DNA from: Jilunia laotingensis
GTDB lineage: Bacteria > Bacteroidota > Bacteroidia > Bacteroidales > Bacteroidaceae
Assembly (NCBI RefSeq): GCF_014385165.1
Contig: NZ_JACRTF010000001.1
Span: forward strand, 3,100,001 to 3,164,000
Direction of reading: 5' to 3'
Length of the DNA: 64,000 bases
Under the pieces are notes generated by a model. It saw only the letters and a list, made by a program, of their open reading frames with translations, ran no database searches and was not told where the DNA came from. Position numbers and translations under genes: made by a program. Positions 1-7,947 of this stretch are shown in pieces. Numbering within the stretch: position 1 is the stretch's first letter; every line of letters begins with the position of its first letter.

Positions 1-1
1 T

Positions 2-1774
2 TCTGCCGCAGCAGCTGTGATTGCCCCTCGTGCTTTGACCGACATTGTGAAGTTGCCGGTTGGTGACCCATCATTGGAAATAACCCCTGAAAAAGTAGAA
101 TCGAAGACTGCCCACCTGAATATTCCTACTGAATTTGTAACATTTACTATAAAGGCGAATAATCTTCCTGACAAAGTATCGTTGTATATTACAGGAAAAT
201 CGGGAACAATGTTTACCATAAATAAGGAAGAAATTCCTGCTGGCACGAGCGAGACCGAACTGGTCGTTACTTATACTCCGACACAGATAGGCAAACATGA
301 AGGACGGTTGAATCTTGAATGTATGGGTGCGCCGGAATTTAATAAGGGAATTGCATTGAGCGGTGTTTGCATAGATCCTGCCAATCCTCCTGTGGTAACC
401 ATAAATCCTGAAACTTTGCCGGCATTCTCTGTTGAGGCAAATAAAACTCAAGAACAGACGATACAAGTGACTACGGCCAATCTTCCTGATTATTTATACG
501 CCAAAATGATGAATGAAGGAGAGGGAAGTTTCCGTATCAACAGCAGTATGTTCCTGCAAAATGGAACTTATGATTTGAAAATTACATTTGCTCCAAAGAA
601 AGTGGGCACTTATACCGAACGTATCGAGTTTTCAACTCTAGAACTTGAAACATTCTATCTCACGATAACGGGAACGGCAACAGCCGGTGAAGATCCCGGA
701 GAAGAGAAAGAAGGGGATGAACTACCGTTGGATACAAGTAATCCGACGACATTACTCAACGAGTCGTTTAGTAGTGCCGTGAATAATAAACCACTTTCTG
801 TAACAGGATGGAAAAATGTGGCAACGGTAGGTAAACGAGCATGGTGGGGGTATGATTTTAAAGATGGTGAAACTGTTCTCAATAAAGTGGCCAAAGTTAC
901 GGCATACGATTCTCAAGTGGAATCCGGAAAAGAGACTCCTTGTGAAATGTTATTGGTGACTCCTCCGTTGGACTTTAAGAACGCAGCTTCCAAGACCTTT
1001 ACTTTCCGTGTTATGGGAAATTTGCTTCGTGATGACCAGACCGATTTATTGGAACTTTGTTATATTGATATGGAAGGGGACGAGATGTATATCTCTCCGG
1101 TAGGTGGTTTTGAAATGCCGCATTTAAAAGATATGAATGAAGAGTGGCTGGAATACCACATTGAACTTGAAGGCCAAGATATAGCTGATATCTTTTTTAT
1201 GGGATTCCGCTTTAAGAGTACTCGGGGTACACAAAATTCGGCAACCTATTACATTGATGATGTAAGTTTCGGACGTACGGATTTGCCGAAATTGACTCCG
1301 TCTGAAACGCAGCTTGCTTTTGAAGCACTTGTGGGGACTGACTATACAACAGCGCCAATCACTGTGACCGGACAGAATATTACAGAACCAATAACAATAA
1401 GTTTGGGAGGTCCGAACAAAAGTAAATTCTCTGTTTCAGAAAAAACATTGCCTGCTGAAGGAGGCTCATTTACTTTAAAATTCGCCTCTAATGAGATAGG
1501 TGTGCATGAAGCATATATTAGATTATCCTCTAAGGGTGCTGCTGATGTATATATCCCAATTTCTGCAAATGCAAAAGATGAGGTGGGAATTGCTTTGATT
1601 CCGTTCAATGAAACACCTGATATCACAGTGTTCGATATCCTCGGAAAAGTTATGGTGCAGAAGGAAAAATGTACAAATATGGATGAGATCACTAACGTGT
1701 TGACTTCCGGAACTTATGTTTTACGTGCATCTTCCGAATCGGGTATCCGAACTATTAAAATAGTTGTTCCATAG
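2..1774 (+). CDS. Secreted multi-domain protein with Ig-like repeats, choice-of-anchor-J-like domain and Por-type tail (5' partial)
   Basis: The reading frame is open to the left edge of the window, so this is the 3' part of a larger gene. A GTG at 17 is in frame but is unlikely to be the real start. About 590 residues are visible. There are two tandem beta-sandwich repeats (about 15-115 and 120-230), each with a TITP/TINPE-like opening and an IG.HEGR or VGTYTER closing strand. A choice-of-anchor-J-like domain follows (about 245-420, starting LLNESF and ending YYIDDVSFG), then a third beta-sandwich (about 425-525). The last 60 residues look like a Por secretion tail (ITVFDILGK, then SGTYVLRA). 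It is probably exported or surface-exposed; no enzymatic domain is visible. The same tail type recurs in the GH97 and FG-GAP proteins near 60 kb. Domain names are inferred from sequence pattern only. Confidence 0.8.
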   Translation, partial: SAAAAVIAPRALTDIVKLPVGDPSLEITPEKVESKTAHLNIPTEFVTFTIKANNLPDKVSLYITGKSGTMFTINKEEIPAGTSETELVVTYTPTQIGKHEGRLNLECMGAPEFNKGIALSGVCIDPANPPVVTINPETLPAFSVEANKTQEQTIQVTTANLPDYLYAKMMNEGEGSFRINSSMFLQNGTYDLKITFAPKKVGTYTERIEFSTLELETFYLTITGTATAGEDPGEEKEGDELPLDTSNPTTLLNESFSSAVNNKPLSVTGWKNVATVGKRAWWGYDFKDGETVLNKVAKVTAYDSQVESGKETPCEMLLVTPPLDFKNAASKTFTFRVMGNLLRDDQTDLLELCYIDMEGDEMYISPVGGFEMPHLKDMNEEWLEYHIELEGQDIADIFFMGFRFKSTRGTQNSATYYIDDVSFGRTDLPKLTPSETQLAFEALVGTDYTTAPITVTGQNITEPITISLGGPNKSKFSVSEKTLPAEGGSFTLKFASNEIGVHEAYIRLSSKGAADVYIPISANAKDEVGIALIPFNETPDITVFDILGKVMVQKEKCTNMDEITNVLTSGTYVLRASSESGIRTIKIVVP

Positions 1775-1799
1775 TTTTAGACTAGTAATGATATACATA

Positions 1800-1850
1800 A
1801 ATGGCTACCGTTGTTTTATTCAGTAATTCCACGCGGTAGCCATTTTTTAA
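1800..1850 (+). terminator. Rho-independent terminator after the secreted protein gene
   Basis: The arms 1800-1810 and 1834-1844 are perfect 11-base complements (AATGGCTACCG / CGGTAGCCATT), followed at once by a T run. It sits 26 bases after the stop codon of the upstream gene and before the convergent rlmH. Confidence 0.85.
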
Positions 1851-1887
1851 TTGTTACACCAAATATGAATATATGTTTCTTGGGAAA

Positions 1888-2361
1888 TCACTCGTGATGA
1901 TATGGACCTCCATTCAATATGGTCATTGCACGATAAATCTGCTCTACAAAAATGAGACGTATCATCTGATGTGAAAAAGTCATTTTTGACATGGATATCT
2001 TTTCGTGCGCTGCGTCATACACTTTTTGTGAGAATCCGTAAGGGCCGCCAATGATAAATACAAGGCGTTTGTTTACCGTGTTCATCTTGTGTTTCATGTA
2101 ATCGGCAAATTCGAGGGAACGCATCTCTTTTCCATGTTCATCGAGTAATACGATGAAATCACCCGGTTGCAGTGTTTTACAGATAAGTTCTCCTTCTTTC
2201 TCTTTTTGTTGATCCGTTGAAAGGCTTTTTGTATTTTTAAGTTCCGGTATCACTTCCATATCGAAGGAAATGAAGCGTTTGGTACGCTGAATATAGTCGT
2301 TTATAGCAGTGATATAATGGGATTCTACGGTTCGTCCTACGACGAGCAAAGTCGTTTTCAT
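1888..2361 (-). CDS. rlmH: 23S rRNA (pseudouridine-1915-N3)-methyltransferase RlmH
   Basis: This SPOUT-family enzyme transfers methyl from S-adenosylmethionine to pseudouridine 1915 in helix 69 of 23S rRNA. The product is 157 residues, the normal RlmH length. It shows the typical LLDEHGKE segment, the FIIGGPYGF SAM-binding knot loop, and the C-terminal SKMTFSHQMIRLIFVEQIYRA region. An ATG nine codons upstream (2388) is in frame, but the family start MKTTLLVVG corresponds to 2361 and is used here. It is divergent from the DUF4783 gene. Family assignment is firm; activity is from family knowledge. Confidence 0.95.
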   Translation of the reverse strand: MKTTLLVVGRTVESHYITAINDYIQRTKRFISFDMEVIPELKNTKSLSTDQQKEKEGELICKTLQPGDFIVLLDEHGKEMRSLEFADYMKHKMNTVNKRLVFIIGGPYGFSQKVYDAAHEKISMSKMTFSHQMIRLIFVEQIYRAMTILNGGPYHHE

Positions 2362-2425
2362 CTTGATACAGTTATGATTATCGCACAAAAATAGCTATTT
2401 TTTATGTTATTTTGCAATAAATGCT

Positions 2426-2433
2426 TACCTTTG
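2426..2433 (+). promoter_or_regulatory. Bacteroides-type -7 box (TACCTTTG) for DUF4783-nadC
   Basis: TACCTTTG matches the Bacteroides consensus TAnnTTTG and lies 55 bases before the DUF4783 start. A good TTTG -33 box at the normal spacing is not evident; only a T-rich stretch is present near 2398-2404. Confidence 0.55.
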
Positions 2434-2488
2434 CGTATCATTAGGTGGAAGTTTTCGCTGAAAACGACTATCTGAAAAGCTTGTAGTT

Positions 2489-2881
2489 ATGAAAAAACGA
2501 GTGCTTTTATGGTTTGCCGGACTGCTCTTCTCCGTATCTACGCTTTTTGCACAAGATGTTCCGGTAGGAGTGGTTGTGGCATTTAAGAAGGGAAGCTCTC
2601 AGGAGCTGAACAAATATTTGGGTGATAAGGTAGACCTCGTCATTCAGAATCGCACGGCAAGCGCTGACAAACAGGAAGCAGAGAGTGCTATGAGTACCTT
2701 TTTTGCTGATAATAAAGTCAGTAGTTTTAATGTGAACCATCAGGGAAAGCGAGATGAATCAAGTTTCGTTATCGGTACCTTGACAACTGCAAATGGGAAC
2801 TTTCGGGTGAATTGTTTCTTCAAAAGAGTACAGAACAAATATTTAATACATCAAATAAGGATTGATAAAACCAATGAATAA
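2489..2881 (+). CDS. DUF4783 family exported protein
   Basis: This 130-residue protein has a clear signal peptide (MKKRVLLWFAGLLFSVSTLFAQ, cleavage probably after residue 21) followed by a small alpha/beta domain of about 105 residues. The overall pattern (an early VVVAFKKGSS, a central FNVNHQGK, and a final NKYLIHQIRI strand) fits DUF4783, a periplasmic family of unknown function with an NTF2/cystatin-like fold. It overlaps the start of nadC by 8 bases, so the two genes are probably co-transcribed and translationally coupled. Nothing in the sequence links it to NAD synthesis beyond position. Function unknown. Confidence 0.85.
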   Translation: MKKRVLLWFAGLLFSVSTLFAQDVPVGVVVAFKKGSSQELNKYLGDKVDLVIQNRTASADKQEAESAMSTFFADNKVSSFNVNHQGKRDESSFVIGTLTTANGNFRVNCFFKRVQNKYLIHQIRIDKTNE

Positions 2882-3722
2882 GGAAAAAGAATTGATAGAC
2901 AAGTTGATCGATCTTGCTTTTGCAGAGGATATAGGTGATGGAGATCATACAACCCTTTCATGTATCCCTGCCACAGCTATGGGGAAATCTAAACTTCTCA
3001 TCAAAGAAGCCGGTGTTTTGGCAGGTATTGAGGTGGCTAAGGAGATCTTCAATCGTTTTGATCCGGAAATGAAAGTGGAGGTGTTCATTAATGACGGTGC
3101 GGAAGTAAAACCGGGTGATATCGCCATGGTGGTGGAAGGTAAAATACAATCATTGTTGCAGACTGAGCGTCTGATGCTGAATGTCATGCAACGTATGAGT
3201 GGGATTGCCACTATGACCCGTAAATATGCGGCAAAACTTGAAGGTACTCATACTCATGTGCTGGATACCCGTAAAACAACTCCGGGAATGCGTATTCTTG
3301 AAAAGATGGCGGTAAAGATTGGAGGTGGTGTGAACCATCGTATCGGATTGTTTGATATGATTCTTTTGAAAGACAATCATGTGGATTTTGCCGGTGGTAT
3401 TGAGAAAGCAATTACTCGTGCCAAAGAATATTGCAAAGAAAAAGGCAAGGATTTGAAGATTGAAATTGAGGTTCGTAATTTTGATGAACTCCAACGGGTA
3501 CTCGATTTAGGAGGAGTGGATCGAATTATGTTTGATAACTTCACTCCTGAAATGACAAGGAAAGCTGTAGAGATGGTAAATGGTCGTTATGAGACGGAAT
3601 CGTCAGGTGGCATCACTTTCGATACATTGCGTGACTATGCCGAATGTGGTGTTGACTTTATCTCAGTAGGAGCATTGACCCATTCAGTAAAAGGGCTTGA
3701 TATGAGTTTCAAAGCCTGTTGA
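2874..3722 (+). CDS. nadC: Nicotinate-nucleotide pyrophosphorylase (quinolinate phosphoribosyltransferase)
   Basis: NadC converts quinolinate and PRPP into nicotinate mononucleotide, CO2 and pyrophosphate, a step of de novo NAD synthesis in the cytoplasm. The 282-residue product has the family hallmarks: EDIGDGDHTT near the N-terminus, NVMQRMSGIAT, the PRPP/quinolinate-binding TRKTTPGMR followed by GGG.NHR.GL, KDNH, and late barrel motifs MFDNF and SVGALTHS. The ATG at 2874 is preferred to an in-frame TTG at 2862 because it gives the usual family length. nadA and nadB are not in the window. A terminator follows at 3751. Confidence 0.96.
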   Translation: MNKEKELIDKLIDLAFAEDIGDGDHTTLSCIPATAMGKSKLLIKEAGVLAGIEVAKEIFNRFDPEMKVEVFINDGAEVKPGDIAMVVEGKIQSLLQTERLMLNVMQRMSGIATMTRKYAAKLEGTHTHVLDTRKTTPGMRILEKMAVKIGGGVNHRIGLFDMILLKDNHVDFAGGIEKAITRAKEYCKEKGKDLKIEIEVRNFDELQRVLDLGGVDRIMFDNFTPEMTRKAVEMVNGRYETESSGGITFDTLRDYAECGVDFISVGALTHSVKGLDMSFKAC

Positions 3723-3750
3723 TGAAGGCTACATATCGCATTGATTAACT

Positions 3751-3798
3751 AAGCTTCCATAATGTAGTGCTGTCTCTGCATTATGGAAGCTTTTTTCT
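3751..3798 (+). terminator. Strong intrinsic terminator after nadC
   Basis: A perfect 14-bp stem (arms 3751-3764 and 3779-3792, AAGCTTCCATAATG) with a 14-base loop runs directly into TTTTTT. Confidence 0.92.
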
Positions 3799-3893
3799 TT
3801 AACTTCTTTTAAATATACTTTTAGCAGCATTTCCCATGATGCTGCGTCTAACTAACAAATGACGCAAAGAGGCGTCCGTAAAAAGCACTGGCA

Positions 3894-4439
3894 TTGGAAA
3901 ACGAGATAGAACTGATAAAGGGCTGCCGGGCAGGAAAAGATTCCGCCCGAAAGGAACTTTACACCCTTTATTCCAAGCAGATGCTGGCGATTTGCTATCG
4001 TTATACGGGCGATATGGAGGCGGCACACGATGTGTTACATGATGGGTTTATCAAGATTTTTACTAAATTCTCGTTTCGGGGAGAGGCTTCATTATCCACA
4101 TGGATAACGAGAGTGATGGTAACTCAAGCACTTGATTATTTACGAAAGCAGAAACGAATCACTCAGGTAATAGCTCACGAGGAACAGATTCCCGATATTC
4201 CGGATTTAGGGGATAATGGATGTGGGATCTCGGAAGAACAATTAATGGCTTTTGTTGCTGATTTACCAGATGGATGTCGAACCGTATTCAACCTTTATGT
4301 GTTTGAAGAGAAGTCGCACAAGGAGATAGCGGAAATGTTGAATATTAAAGAACACTCCTCTACTTCGCAACTTCACAGGGCCAAATATTTGTTAGCAAAA
4401 AAGATTAAAGAATATAGAAACCATGAAGAGAGAAACTGA
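3894..4439 (+). CDS. ECF-type RNA polymerase sigma factor
   Basis: This 181-residue sigma-70 family protein of the ECF group has region 2 at about residues 22-90 (YSKQMLAICYRYTGD, AHDVLHDGFIKIF, then STWITRVM) and region 4 at about 115-172 (LPDGCRTVFNLYVFEEKSHKEIAEMLNI, then QLHRAKYLL). The start is taken as TTG at 3894, since a stop lies 15 bases upstream in frame and only CTG is an alternative. It would direct RNA polymerase to a small regulon. It overlaps the next gene, a membrane anti-sigma-like protein, by 17 bases, and two exported proteins follow. This arrangement suggests an envelope-responsive regulatory operon; the signal is unknown. Confidence 0.9.
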   Translation: MENEIELIKGCRAGKDSARKELYTLYSKQMLAICYRYTGDMEAAHDVLHDGFIKIFTKFSFRGEASLSTWITRVMVTQALDYLRKQKRITQVIAHEEQIPDIPDLGDNGCGISEEQLMAFVADLPDGCRTVFNLYVFEEKSHKEIAEMLNIKEHSSTSQLHRAKYLLAKKIKEYRNHEERN

Positions 4440-5481
4440 TGAAATAACCGGCCTGTTCCGTTCGCGACTCGGCAATGCCGAAATGACGGTAAGGGACGGA
4501 TTCTGGGAAGAATTAAACAAAGATGTGGCGATTCGAAGTCATCGTCGTCGTGTTGCATTTTTCCGGGTAGCTGCCGCTGCCTCTGTCTTGTTGGTCTTGG
4601 CGGCATCGTCTGCTACCATTTGGTTTATTTCACCAAAAGAAGAAATAGAGCAGGCATTTACGCAACTTGCTGTTACTGGTGTAGGTGATTTGGATGGTGA
4701 CCATGTAAACCAATCTTTTTCACCTGTGCAACCCCAGCCCATGCAACAGAAATCTGCGCCTAACGTATATGGCACATTGGCTCAAAGTCACGAAGGAGAA
4801 GAGGATGATTCGGTCACAGTCACCATGTCATTCAGTTTTTCTGTTTCTGCTGAGACTATACAAGAAGGAGCAAATATGATCGATAACGGGAAAAAAGTGT
4901 GGAAAGCTGGGACAGGCAATGAGAATTTTGAGTTTGAGGAGAGTGATCAGCCGGTCTTTTATGGCACACAGAATTCAACTACAGGGATTGTGAAAAAGTA
5001 TCATGGGCTAGCTTTAAAAGCCGGAGTAGGGACGGCACTTCCGGCAGCAAACGGAAGGTGTAAAATGCCGGTTATGGCAGGTTTGACGTTGGAGAAAAGG
5101 TTTAATAAATATTTAGGGATAGAAACCGGATTGGCATATACGAACTTGAGATCGGAAGGAAAAGGTCTTCATTATCTTGGAATTCCGGTGAAGATGAATG
5201 TATATTTGGCAGAAGCGCCTAAGTTGGATTTATATGCTTCATTGGGAGGTATAGCCGATAAATGTATAGCCGGTGCTGCGGAAAATGATTTTAAAAATGA
5301 ACCTGTACAATTGGCTGTGATTGCCGGATTGGGAGTGAACTACAAAATAAACGATCGGATTGCACTTTTTGCCGAACCGGGTGTTTCGCATCATTTCAAG
5401 ACCGATTCCAAACTTGAGACGGTGCGTACGAAACGACCGACGAATTTTAATCTGATCTGCGGACTCCGCATGACTTATTAA
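4423..5481 (+). CDS. Anti-sigma-like inner-membrane protein fused to an outer-membrane beta-barrel-like domain
   Basis: The 352-residue product starts with a short cytoplasmic segment of about 43 residues (GLFRSRLGNAEMTVRDGFWEEL region), followed by one membrane helix (about 44-69, rich in A/V/L). A low-complexity periplasmic linker (about 70-190) leads to a C-terminal domain (about 195-352) made of alternating amphipathic strands ending in an aromatic residue. Motifs such as KAGVGTALP, GIETGLAYTN and LFAEPGVSHHF are typical of small Bacteroidetes beta-barrel domains. Its position directly behind an ECF sigma factor, with overlapping reading frames, supports an anti-sigma role for the N-terminus. 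The N-terminus lacks an obvious zinc HxxxCxxC motif. How a barrel-type domain could work when tethered to the inner membrane is unclear; it may be a periplasmic sensor fold. Confidence 0.72.
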   Translation: MKRETDEITGLFRSRLGNAEMTVRDGFWEELNKDVAIRSHRRRVAFFRVAAAASVLLVLAASSATIWFISPKEEIEQAFTQLAVTGVGDLDGDHVNQSFSPVQPQPMQQKSAPNVYGTLAQSHEGEEDDSVTVTMSFSFSVSAETIQEGANMIDNGKKVWKAGTGNENFEFEESDQPVFYGTQNSTTGIVKKYHGLALKAGVGTALPAANGRCKMPVMAGLTLEKRFNKYLGIETGLAYTNLRSEGKGLHYLGIPVKMNVYLAEAPKLDLYASLGGIADKCIAGAAENDFKNEPVQLAVIAGLGVNYKINDRIALFAEPGVSHHFKTDSKLETVRTKRPTNFNLICGLRMTY

Positions 5482-5501
5482 CCATTAAAAAGAAGAGCCT
5501 T

Positions 5502-6023
5502 ATGAGAAAGACATGGATTATGTTACTGGTTTTATTTACTGTGATCGTATTTACAGGATGCAGTGAAGAAACGCTTGATTACGATCATCCGGATGTTGAT
5601 CTTTTTGTGAAACAATTGAAAGCCGGAAACTATAATGCGAAAGATGAGAAGGGAGTGATAGGAGTACCTCATTTTTCGGAGGAAGATATTCCCGAATTGT
5701 TTAATTATGCCGAAGATTTGACTATTATTCCTTCATTTCCATCGGTTTACAATAGTAATAGTGGTAAGATACGCCTTGGTGAATGTATTTTGTGGGTAAT
5801 TGAAAGTATACGGTTAGGAATTCCTGCCTCAATGGGCTGCAATATGGTCGAGGCTAATGCCGAAAACTATGAAGCTATTTATTTCCTCTCAGATGAGGAA
5901 GTATTGGATGCAGCTGCCCGTTATCGCCGTTGGTGGGAGAACAGGCATTATCCGCGCACAGCTTGGACGATCGATCCTTGTTATGACGAACCTCTTTGCG
6001 GTAGCGGTTACCGTTGGTGGTAG
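5502..6023 (+). CDS. Lipoprotein of unknown function (DUF4943-like)
   Basis: This 173-residue product has a lipoprotein signal peptide with the lipobox ending FTGC (Cys20), followed by SEETLDYD. The acidic residues after Cys resemble the Bacteroides surface-lipoprotein export signal. The mature part is rich in aromatic residues and ends with a CYDEPLCGSGYRWW tail in which two Cys could pair. It follows the anti-sigma-like gene by 20 bases and is probably in the same operon. The family assignment to DUF4943 is from memory of the conserved PELFNYA and WVIE.IR patterns and is tentative. Function unknown. Confidence 0.75.
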   Translation: MRKTWIMLLVLFTVIVFTGCSEETLDYDHPDVDLFVKQLKAGNYNAKDEKGVIGVPHFSEEDIPELFNYAEDLTIIPSFPSVYNSNSGKIRLGECILWVIESIRLGIPASMGCNMVEANAENYEAIYFLSDEEVLDAAARYRRWWENRHYPRTAWTIDPCYDEPLCGSGYRWW

Positions 6024-6044
6024 AGGTATATAAAAAAGAAAAGA

Positions 6045-6746
6045 ATGACGAAGCGTTTTATATTGTTTCTATCGGTTTGTTTGGTGACTTCACTGATTCA
6101 TGCCCAGGAGTGGACGAAGAAGGATTCATTGAATCTTCATGATCTGCTGCATGGAAACGGAGAGATCAAATTGAATCCGGAGGCTGTGAAACAAATCGAC
6201 TTTGATTCTGGAATATTAGGCGCTCCTCAAATTTCTACGGATAAAAACTGGATGTTACCGGATGAGACATTGCCTTCTGCATTACCTGATCAACCGTCAT
6301 TGGAGATGAGGCAACTTCTTACGCTTTATCCTTATAAACCGACTACACCTTATAATTGGGACCCGGTATATAGAAAAAAGATAAAGGTGGGGAAAGATAC
6401 TTGGCGGGGGGATCCTTATTATAAGTTGAAAACTCTATTTATATATACAAATTGGGCAAAGACGCCTCTTGACGCAGGAGAACGTGCGTCGATAGAACAG
6501 ATCGAGGCTACGGGATTACGCTATAATCCATTGGCAGGAAGGGTAAATAATGCTATGGTGGGTGCTTGGGAAGGTGTCGGCAGTAGTGGTATTGGTGGTC
6601 TTGATTTCAATAGTATTTTTACAAGAAGGTTTTGGGACAGAAAGGGAAATATCCGTCGTGCCCGAACTTTGGAGATTCTTAAATCATATGGAGATTCTAC
6701 AACAGTAAATGTTTCAGCTCCTGTGTTACAGCCCATCACTCGTTGA
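6045..6746 (+). CDS. Exported protein of unknown function (DUF4858-like)
   Basis: This 233-residue product has a cleavable signal peptide (cut probably after the HAQ at residues 19-21). The mature protein has no recognised catalytic motif. A central block with LTLYPYKPTTPYNWDPVYR and a C-terminal block with GLDFNSIFTRRFWDRKG fit DUF4858, a Bacteroides-restricted family. It is the fourth gene of the run starting with the ECF sigma factor (22-base gap from the lipoprotein gene), so it may be part of that envelope-linked unit. The function cannot be deduced. Confidence 0.72.
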   Translation: MTKRFILFLSVCLVTSLIHAQEWTKKDSLNLHDLLHGNGEIKLNPEAVKQIDFDSGILGAPQISTDKNWMLPDETLPSALPDQPSLEMRQLLTLYPYKPTTPYNWDPVYRKKIKVGKDTWRGDPYYKLKTLFIYTNWAKTPLDAGERASIEQIEATGLRYNPLAGRVNNAMVGAWEGVGSSGIGGLDFNSIFTRRFWDRKGNIRRARTLEILKSYGDSTTVNVSAPVLQPITR

Positions 6747-6865
6747 ACTTTAGAAGGTGTAAAATTGTTAAATATAGTAAGTGGCATACTGCTTTTTCTT
6801 ACTTTTGAAGATTGGCAGAATATGTTCGGCAACGAATCTATCAAATTAGAAAATATATATAATTT

Positions 6866-7807
6866 ATGAATCGAATTTCTACTCTTTTAGGTATTCGTTA
6901 TCCTATTATTCAGGGAGGTATGGTTTGGTGCAGCGGTTGGCGTTTGGCATCTGCAGTAAGTAATTCAGGCGGACTCGGGTTGATTGGTGCGGGATCTATG
7001 CATCTGGAGGTTCTCCGTCAACATATTCGTAAGTGTAAAGCTGCTACTGATAACCCCTTTGGAGTGAATATTCCTTTGATGTATCCTCAAATTGAGGAGG
7101 TTATGAATATCGTTGTTGAAGAGGGAGTCAAAATTGTCTTTACTTCCGCTGGAAATCCTAAAACATGGACAGGATGGCTTAAGGAACGAGGGATTACAGT
7201 GGTGCATGTCGTATCTTCTTCGAAGTTTGCTGTAAAATGTGAAGAAGCCGGTGTAGATGCTGTGGTTGCCGAAGGTTTTGAAGCCGGTGGTCATAACGGG
7301 CGGGAAGAAACGACTACGTTTTGTCTGATTCCGGCAGTTCGCCGAGCAACAAATCTCCCTTTGATTGCCGCTGGAGGTATTGCTACGGGTGAAGGTATCT
7401 TGGCAGCTATGGTCTTAGGTGCAGAAGGGGTACAGATAGGAACCCGTTTCGCATTGACTTATGAAAGTTCCGCCAGCGATGTATTCAAAGAGTATTGTTT
7501 GCGGTTGAATGAAGGGGATACTAAACTATTACTTAAAAAATTGGCTCCTACACGTCTTGTGACGAATAGTTTCCGGGATGCTGTGGAAGCAGCGGAAGGG
7601 CGTGGAGCATCTGCCGACGAATTGCGTGAACTTTTAGGAAAAGGCAGGGCTAAAAAAGGTATTTTTGAAGGTGATCTTGAAGAAGGAGAACTGGAGATAG
7701 GTCAAGTTGCCGCATTGTTCCGCCAACAACAGTCAGTTTCGGAAGTAATGAAAGAATTGGTCGAGGGATATGAGAGAGGAATTAAGAATTTGGAAGAAAG
7801 AATGTAG
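6866..7807 (+). CDS. FabK-like / nitronate monooxygenase family FMN flavoprotein
   Basis: This 313-residue TIM-barrel flavoprotein belongs to the 2-nitropropane dioxygenase/FabK superfamily. It shows the N-terminal YPIIQGGMVW, the GLIGAG loop, the FMN-binding EGFEAGGHNG with conserved His143, and the phosphate-binding IAAGGIATG and GAEGVQIGTRF segments. Two roles are possible: FMN-dependent enoyl-ACP reductase (FabK, last step of fatty-acid elongation) or nitronate oxidation. The length and the C-terminal helical region (after LVTNSFRD) are closer to FabK. It stands alone behind a 119-base gap and is convergent with alanine dehydrogenase. The exact substrate cannot be settled from sequence alone. 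Confidence 0.85.
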   Translation: MNRISTLLGIRYPIIQGGMVWCSGWRLASAVSNSGGLGLIGAGSMHLEVLRQHIRKCKAATDNPFGVNIPLMYPQIEEVMNIVVEEGVKIVFTSAGNPKTWTGWLKERGITVVHVVSSSKFAVKCEEAGVDAVVAEGFEAGGHNGREETTTFCLIPAVRRATNLPLIAAGGIATGEGILAAMVLGAEGVQIGTRFALTYESSASDVFKEYCLRLNEGDTKLLLKKLAPTRLVTNSFRDAVEAAEGRGASADELRELLGKGRAKKGIFEGDLEEGELEIGQVAALFRQQQSVSEVMKELVEGYERGIKNLEERM

Positions 7808-7861
7808 AATCTTTCATTTGGTATGATTCCTTTTCTATTAAGAAACAGCAAGTGAACAATA

Positions 7862-7911
7862 AAGGATAAAGAATTCCAACTGAATGTTATTGGGTTGGAT
7901 TCTTTATCCTT
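7862..7911. terminator. Bidirectional terminator hairpin between the FabK-like gene and ald
   Basis: Arms 7862-7880 (AAGGATAAAGAATTCCAAC) and 7894-7911 (GTTGGATTCTTTATCCTT) pair over 18 bp with a single bulged T. Convergent genes lie on both sides. Confidence 0.75.
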
Positions 7912-7947
7912 CGTCTTTCACTCTTCGTTTTTAATTTTCACTTTTCA

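Noticed and set aside
17..19. GTG at 17 as the start of the first gene
   Set aside because: The frame is open to the window edge and the protein lacks a signal peptide there, so the true start lies outside the window.
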